A DNA stretch of 10,690 nucleotides, taken from the NCBI GenBank assembly GCA_017411125.1, contig JAFPNP010000087.1, forward strand, positions 1 to 10,690, read 5' to 3'. A model generated the notes under the pieces. The model was not told the origin of the DNA, searched no databases, and was given only the letters and a program-made list of their open reading frames with translations. Source of the DNA: Kiritimatiellia bacterium. Lineage in GTDB: Bacteria > Verrucomicrobiota > Kiritimatiellia > RFP12 > UBA1067. Shown here one piece after another: positions 7,285 through 10,690 of the stretch. A program made the translations under genes and the position numbers. Numbering within the stretch: position 1 is the stretch's first letter; each line of letters starts with the position of its first letter.

Positions 7285-7315
7285 TTGCCGGCAAAAGATT
7301 ACATGTTTGCCGGCA
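7285..7315. promoter_or_regulatory. Twin palindromes, probable operator pair or leader hairpin
   Basis: TTGCCGGCAA (7285-7294) is a perfect 10-base palindrome. A second copy of its first nine bases, TTGCCGGCA (7307-7315), begins 22 bases further on, two helical turns away. Together they also form a perfect 10-bp hairpin (7286-7295 with 7306-7315, loop of ten). They lie 43 to 73 bases upstream of the 495-residue gene and flank a TGTAAT -10-like box, as expected for a repressor that binds two sites. An RNA hairpin in the leader is the alternative. Confidence 0.5.
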
Positions 7316-7491
7316 TTGAAACGGCATAGGCGGAACAAAGAGGAATGCAACAAGTTGCTTCCCTCCCGGCGGCGGCATGGGGCATGGTGGCGAAGGGCAG
7401 GTGGTGGCTTCAGGGCGACCCGGGAATATGGGAAAGGCTGGATTGAGCCTAGAGGAAACAGGACTTCAGAGGTTTTTGAACGGCGTTTGCA

Positions 7492-7545
7492 AGTTGGGAA
7501 AATCGGCTTGCAGAACATGGGGATTCTAGTCGAGTTGGGAAAATC
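7492..7545. repeat. 13-base direct repeat
   Basis: AGTTGGGAAAATC occurs at 7492-7504 and again at 7533-7545, 41 bases apart, in the gene-free region just beyond the phage genes. Its role is unknown. It could be a short duplication, a protein site, or a scar of element loss. Confidence 0.6.
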
Positions 7546-7602
7546 ACGCTGTGCCTGTCGCCCTGAGATGTGCGGTGGAGGTCCTGTCGGAAAAAAAGAT
7601 CA

Positions 7603-8211
7603 TCAGCCCGGAGGTACGACGGTTATCACAACCTCGTTCGTGCTAGCCGGCGCGGTCAGGCGGTCGAGGATCCGCTGCAGGGACGCAATGCGGAGCCGCG
7701 TATGGGTCTGCGAGACGATCAGCTCGTCGTTGGTCGCGGGGACGGCGAGCTGCGCACGGTATGCGTCGATGCTCGTCTGCAACTGCTCGATCCGCGCCTG
7801 CCGCGCCGTGCGGCGCTTTGCGGCACGCTCGGCGGCCTCATCCGGCGTGAGTGCCCTCCGGCGCGAGGCCGGGTCGACGAACGTCCAGCCGTCGGGGTAG
7901 ACGTCCACGCGCTCGATGATGCGGGTCGTTTCGTTCGTGCGGTACTCGCTCGCGGGGTTGCCGCCGTGCCAGCGGGCCCGGCCCGCGCCGGACCGCATGT
8001 CGTGGGCGTAGGCCGATGAGAGAAGCGCGTCGGGCGCGGTGTCCCGGGCGGCGGCGAGCGTGATCTTGCCGGCGGATGAGGTGGACTCGCCGGTCTTCGC
8101 CAGCGTGGTCTTCGCCTTCCTGCCCGGCGCCCACTCGCTGGACGCGATCGGCGGGATGCCGCCGTCGCTTCGGCCTTGAGCTGCTCCTGGAGCGCGCGCA
8201 GCGTGTCCAGC
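7603..8211 (-). pseudogene. C-terminal part of the tape measure protein, in a shifted frame
   Basis: From about 8160 to the stop at 7603 the true coding signal is in the -1 frame relative to the tape measure start. Read this way it gives about 185 residues with normal composition and G or C at most third positions, beginning GIPPIASSEWAPGRKAKTT. It includes VDVYPDGWTFVDPASRRRAL and then a basic coiled-coil-like helix (AERAAKRRTARQARIEQLQ). The frame is open from 8211, but the only ATG is at 7998, too late to account for the coding-like part, and no ribosome binding site was found. I read it as the tail end of the tape measure gene, cut off by a single-base loss or sequence error. A separate gene is less likely. 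Confidence 0.6.
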
Positions 8212-9398
8212 TCAGAGGCGTTGCGGTTCATGTCCGCCATCGCCTTCGCGAAACGCTTCTGCGCTTCGGCCGTGTCCGCGCCTGGATCCGCGACGCCCTG
8301 CGCCGCCTTGCGGGCGGTCTCGGCGAGCGACTTGTCCGCCTCCTCGCGCTTCGCTATCTCCGAGGCCAGCAGCCTCTGGCGCTCGGCGAGCGACTTCTCG
8401 GCGTCGCCCACCTGGTCCAGCGTCGCCTTGAACGCCCTCGCGGCGTTCTGCGCCTCCAGCGTGCCTTGCAGCGTCTCTTCGTTCGCCTTGCGCTGCTCGG
8501 CGGCGGCTTTCGCCTTGGCTTTGGATTCTTCCTCGAGCTGCTTCTGGACTTCGCGCAGGGCGTCCAGCTCCGAGGCGTTGCGCCCCTGTTCCGACACGGC
8601 CTTGGCGAAACGCTTCTGCGCGTCCGGGTCGTCCGCCGAAACTCGCTGGCCCGCGCGCATCGCGGCGTCCGTGAGCCGCTTGTCCGCCTCCTCGCGCTTC
8701 TTTATCTCTGCGGCAAGCAGCCTCTGGCGCTCGGCGAGCGACTTCTCGGCGTCGCCCACCTTGTCCAGCGTCGCCTTGAACGCCCTCGCGGCGTCCTGCG
8801 CCTCCACCATTCCGCGCAGGGTTGCGGAGTTCGCCGCCCTCTCCTCGGCCTCCGATCTCATGCGGTCGGCGCCGGCCTTGCCGACGTCCAGCAGCCCTTT
8901 GCCCGCGCCCGCCGCCGCGCCGGCCGCCGCCCCCAGCGGGCCGTATTTCGCGCCGATGGCCGAGCCCGCCGCCGCGCCCATGGCCATGCCGCCGACGGCG
9001 CTCGAAGCAAAGCCCAGCGCGTTGTAGGCGGCGGACCCCTCCCGCGTGAACTGCCTGGCGTAGTTCAGCCCCATCGAAACGGCGACGCCGGCGAAAGAGC
9101 GCGTCACGCGCTGGAACGCCGTTCCGGCGCCGCCGGCCGCCCCGGCCAGTTCCCGCGCCTTGCGCCCGGCCTCGTCCATGCCCTTCGCCGCGTCGCCGGC
9201 GGCTTTCGCCGCCTCGGCGTCGGCGGCGGGGCGGAGAGCGCCGGTCTTGGGAGGGCCGGCCTCCGCGCCGGCCTTGGCCGGGACGGAGCCCGGCGTCGGC
9301 GCGGCGGCTTTCGCCGCCTCGGCGGCGGTTTCGCGGATCTTGCGCTTCGCCTCGGCGTCGTCCACCACGAGCTTTATGTCAAGGTTCTTGCCGGCCAT
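7719..9398 (-). CDS. Phage tail tape measure protein (frame broken near 8160)
   Basis: It lies directly after the tail chaperone pair and overlaps it by 20 bases, the standard place of the tape measure gene, which sets tail length and is threaded through the tail tube. As written it gives 559 residues, but only the first 413 or so are credible; the rest is an Arg/Pro/Ser-rich shadow of another frame. The N-terminus is Ala/Lys-rich, with a Gly/Ala hydrophobic stretch at about 123-170 (GAAAGSAIGAKYGPLGAAAG). Then come two tandem 116-residue coiled-coil repeats, at 193-308 and from 309 on. Joined to the shifted C-terminal part the protein would have about 598 residues. By the family rule of roughly 0.15 nm per residue, that suggests a tail near 90 nm. 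The break may be real decay or a sequence error. Confidence 0.78.
   Translation of the reverse strand: MAGKNLDIKLVVDDAEAKRKIRETAAEAAKAAAPTPGSVPAKAGAEAGPPKTGALRPAADAEAAKAAGDAAKGMDEAGRKARELAGAAGGAGTAFQRVTRSFAGVAVSMGLNYARQFTREGSAAYNALGFASSAVGGMAMGAAAGSAIGAKYGPLGAAAGAAAGAGKGLLDVGKAGADRMRSEAEERAANSATLRGMVEAQDAARAFKATLDKVGDAEKSLAERQRLLAAEIKKREEADKRLTDAAMRAGQRVSADDPDAQKRFAKAVSEQGRNASELDALREVQKQLEEESKAKAKAAAEQRKANEETLQGTLEAQNAARAFKATLDQVGDAEKSLAERQRLLASEIAKREEADKSLAETARKAAQGVADPGADTAEAQKRFAKAMADMNRNASELDTLRALQEQLKAEATAASRRSRPASGRRAGRRRPRWRRPASPPHPPARSRSPPPGTPRPTRFSHRPTPTTCGPARAGPAGTAATPRASTARTKRPASSSAWTSTPTAGRSSTRPRAGGHSRRMRPPSVPQSAARRGRRGSSSCRRASTHTVRSSPSPRPTTS
8165..8822 (-). repeat. Tandem duplication of 348 bases inside the tape measure gene
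   Basis: Two copies, 8475-8822 and about 8165-8474, are exactly 348 bases (116 codons) out of step. Both encode EAQ-x-AARAFKATLD followed by VGDAEKSLAERQRLL, then QKRFAKA and NASELD. One stretch of 46 bases (8368-8413 and 8716-8761) is identical, and the 91 bases from its start differ at only two places, while the outer parts have diverged more. The uneven identity suggests a recent duplication or gene conversion. Confidence 0.9.
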
Positions 9399-9920
9399 CG
9401 TCTATCTTCTCGATTTCGCTCAGCGGGAATATCCTGTTTTCGGCGAGCCGCGGCTGCCGCATGAGCAGCGCGACCGCGCTCGCGGGCGCTCCCCACATCG
9501 TTTCTTCGAAGCTCCAGCCGAACTCCCGGCACGTCCGGTAGACCCAGTTCGCGATCCAGCCGTCCGAGGGCTCGTTTTTTTTTTCGACTCCGGCAGCACG
9601 TCGCGCATGGCGCCGACCTGCCGGTCGCACGCGGCGCGGATTTCGGCCAGCGCGCTGACGGGCATCGTGTCCGCCCACGCCACGGCGTCCTCGAAGAACG
9701 ACGCTTTCAGCACTTCCCGTGGGTCGTGGGTGAGCAGGTAGAGCGACGGCACGAGCTCCAGGGCGTCTTTCGGCTCCGCGCCCGTCACGAGCGGCGAGCC
9801 TATGCGCTCCAGCGCCGCCCACATGCCGAGCGTCACCGGGCGCACGACCGCGCCGCAGGGACACTCCGCCGCGAGCGGCAGCAGCGCCGCCATCGCCTTT
9901 CTGGGATTCTCTTCGCTCAT
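9379..9920 (-). CDS. Tail assembly chaperone, -1 frameshift product (gpGT type)
   Basis: If the ribosome slips back one base on the A run at 9575-9584, the product is 180 residues. The first 115 are shared with the shorter chaperone and end PESKKK. A further 65 residues are then read from the -1 frame: NEPSDGWIANWVYRTCREFG, then WSFEETMWGAPASAVALLMR, ending KIDDGRQEP. The second part has normal amino acid composition and G or C at third positions, so it is truly coding. It ends 20 bases inside the tape measure gene. This is the layout of the G and GT chaperones of phage lambda and many siphoviruses, which bind the tape measure and recruit tail tube protein. A single gene with a one-base loss in the A run would look the same. 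Confidence 0.75.
9420..9920 (-). CDS. Tail assembly chaperone, unshifted product (gpG type)
   Basis: This is the zero-frame product of 166 residues, starting MSEENPRKAMAALLPLAAEC, with a CPCG pair at C20 and C22 and a helical middle (ALELVPSLYLLTHDPREVLK, 53-72). Its last 51 residues, after the lysine run, are an Arg/Ser/Gly-rich shadow of the other frame, which is unusual; in lambda the G frame stops soon after the slip site. The gene starts three bases after the stop of the tail-tube-like gene, with no strong ribosome binding site, so it is probably coupled to it. Position between tail tube and tape measure supports the role. No clear sequence motif does. Confidence 0.65.
   Translation of the reverse strand: MSEENPRKAMAALLPLAAECPCGAVVRPVTLGMWAALERIGSPLVTGAEPKDALELVPSLYLLTHDPREVLKASFFEDAVAWADTMPVSALAEIRAACDRQVGAMRDVLPESKKKTSPRTAGSRTGSTGRAGSSAGASKKRCGERPRARSRCSCGSRGSPKTGYSR
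9575..9584 (-). promoter_or_regulatory. Slippery run of ten A for -1 ribosomal frameshifting
   Basis: The zero frame reads TCG AAA AAA AAA ACG, which includes the strong A AAA AAA slip heptamer also used in dnaX-type shifting. A -1 slip opens the downstream chaperone frame. A weak stem, AGCC and GGCT around seven bases, starts three bases after the run. No strong stimulating structure is evident. Confidence 0.75.
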
Positions 9921-9923
9921 GGC

Positions 9924-10277
9924 TTACGAGCCGCTGCTGACATCCGTCACCGTGCTGCATTTCGCGAAGGCGTGGCCGCGCACCGTCCAGCGCGTTATAT
10001 TGTTGTACGTGCCCGCCTCCTCGATCGCGTCCACGCAGTACGTCTTGCCGTCGTGCGTGAACTTGTCGCCGTCGAACGAGGGCGCGTTCGGGCCGTGGCA
10101 CGTGCCGTTGAACTCGTAGCGGGTGTCGTACTTGACGATCTCGACGACCGCGCCGTCTTCGTCCGGCACGTCCGCCGACACCGGCGACGACGTGGTGTTC
10201 ACCGTCTCCCAGACGATGCCGGTGCCGGCGCTGGGGCCGCTCACGCCCCATTTCGCTTTCGAGGTTGTTGCTGACAT
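9924..10277 (-). CDS. Putative phage major tail (tube) protein, short
   Basis: The 117-residue protein lies directly upstream of the chaperone pair, the usual place of the tail tube gene. It is rich in Thr, Val, Gly and Tyr in alternating patterns that suggest beta strands (AVVEIVKYDTRYEFNG at 43-58, TRWTVRGHAFAKC at 95-107) and has three cysteines (C60, C81, C107). It lacks a signal peptide. The ATG is supported by AAAGGA eight bases upstream. It is small for a tube protein, which is more often 150 to 250 residues, so another minor tail protein is possible. The call rests mainly on gene order. Confidence 0.5.
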   Translation of the reverse strand: MSATTSKAKWGVSGPSAGTGIVWETVNTTSSPVSADVPDEDGAVVEIVKYDTRYEFNGTCHGPNAPSFDGDKFTHDGKTYCVDAIEEAGTYNNITRWTVRGHAFAKCSTVTDVSSGS

Positions 10278-10307
10278 TTTTCCGTTCCTTTCGTTGCTTG
10301 GTTTGTT

Positions 10308-10685
10308 TTACTCCGGATCTTCCGGGGAAAGAGATGCCTGTTCTTCCGACAGGAGTATCGACACTCCGAACTCGGCCGTGGCGGTCACGACGCCGCGCTG
10401 GGCGTCCGACGTCTGCTCTATGCTCTGCCATCCGATGCCGTCGGAGTCCAGCGCGTGCGCCACGGCCTCTGCCGCCGCGAGCGCGGTGTAGCCGCGCCGC
10501 CTGGCGCGCAGCGCCGGCGCCTCGATGCAGCGCACGAGGAGCGTCGCCCCCGCCGGCAGCCCGCCGTCTCCGCAGCCGTCGCGCTCGAAGCGCGGCGTAA
10601 CCACCACCACGGCGATCCGTCCCGCCGTCGCGACGGCGCTGTTCAGCTCGTTCTGCGTGGTCAGCATGTCTTCTGCAAACACCAC
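10308..10685 (-). CDS. Putative phage tail terminator or completion protein, start uncertain
   Basis: The 125-residue reading ends 30 bases before the tail-tube-like gene. It contains RIAVVVVTPRFERDGCG (23-39), an Arg/Ala-rich stretch ending in a helix (TALAAAEAVAHALDSDGIGW), and TATAEFGVSILLSEEQ. Small alpha-beta proteins at this place in siphovirus clusters usually close the tail tube or join head and tail. The frame is still open at the window edge, so the start could be GTG 10685, GTG 10682, ATG 10667 or outside the window. None of these has a strong ribosome binding site in view. The family cannot be named with certainty. Confidence 0.5.
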   Translation of the reverse strand: MVFAEDMLTTQNELNSAVATAGRIAVVVVTPRFERDGCGDGGLPAGATLLVRCIEAPALRARRRGYTALAAAEAVAHALDSDGIGWQSIEQTSDAQRGVVTATAEFGVSILLSEEQASLSPEDPE

Positions 10686-10690
10686 GCAGC

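Larger units (their letters stand above)
7243..7602. other. 360-base gene-free region between phage genes and the unknown gene
   Basis: No supported gene lies here; frames that cross it lack coding character. It holds a ribosome binding site (7251-7256), twin palindromes (7285-7315), a 13-base direct repeat (7492-7504 and 7533-7545), and a T7 run on the minus strand just after the last phage stop codon. Candidate -10 boxes on the minus strand are TATACA (7274-7279) and TGTAAT (7298-7303), neither with a good -35 box. Confidence 0.6.

Noticed and set aside
7243..7518. Longer start for the unknown 495-residue protein
   Set aside because: The frame is open upstream, but the extra part is low in coding character and AAGGAG at 7251-7256 supports the start at 7242.
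7591..7597. T7 run on the minus strand after the last phage gene as a terminator
   Set aside because: No convincing hairpin precedes it, so it cannot be called an intrinsic terminator.
7226..7900. Plus-strand open frame across the gene-free region
   Set aside because: It has mixed, low-complexity composition, no ribosome binding site and no known domain, and it runs into the antisense of the tape measure gene.
7838..8134. Third open frame over the tape measure C-terminus
   Set aside because: It is Arg-rich shadow sequence; the true coding frame here runs to the stop at 7603.
1..10690. tRNA genes, rRNA, CRISPR arrays, insertion sequences
   Set aside because: No cloverleaf, spaced repeat array or transposase was seen on either strand.

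Overview
The window is GC-rich and all supported genes lie on the minus strand, so transcription runs from right to left. Long open frames on the plus strand are antisense shadows of these genes. The organism is a bacterium. The mix of NifU, DUF1846, a MalG-type sugar permease, TMEM43 and FlbD-like genes with phage tail genes, and the very GC-rich third codon positions, would fit a PVC-group (Kiritimatiellota or Lentisphaerota-like) host. That placement is inference, because no marker gene is present.

Right part, about 10690 to 7603: a block of tailed-phage genes in the usual siphovirus order. A small tail-terminator-like protein (cut by the window edge) is followed by a short tail-tube-like protein, a G/GT-type tail chaperone pair joined by a -1 frameshift on a run of ten A, and a short tape measure protein. 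The tape measure carries a 116-residue tandem duplication and has a frame break near 8160. No tail tip, lysis or integration gene follows, so the phage block ends abruptly inside the window and looks like a truncated or decaying prophage.

Middle, 7602 to 5755: a 360-base gap holds two TTGCCGGCA-type palindromes 22 bases apart and a 13-base direct repeat. It leads into an unrecognised 495-residue soluble protein with an excellent ribosome binding site. A 13-bp hairpin closes that gene.

Left part, 5650 to 1: a clear sigma70-type promoter drives a NifU-type iron-sulfur scaffold (IscU domain plus BFD-like [2Fe-2S] domain). The scaffold overlaps a DUF1846 (UPF0371) gene by an ATGA junction, and 18 bases later comes a MalG-type ABC permease with an unusual insert of about 220 residues. 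A promoter placed so close to the start that the message may be leaderless precedes a TetR-type regulator. Six bases after it comes a TMEM43-family membrane protein. A hairpin sits over the TMEM43 stop codon, and the 5' end of a FlbD-like gene runs off the left edge.

The most notable points are the NifU-DUF1846 coupling, the ribosomal frameshift site, the truncated phage module next to an unknown gene with an operator-like leader, the oversized permease and the near-leaderless TetR promoter. I do not see a clear, complete, novel system. The unknown 495-residue gene and the NifU-DUF1846-permease operon are the best candidates.
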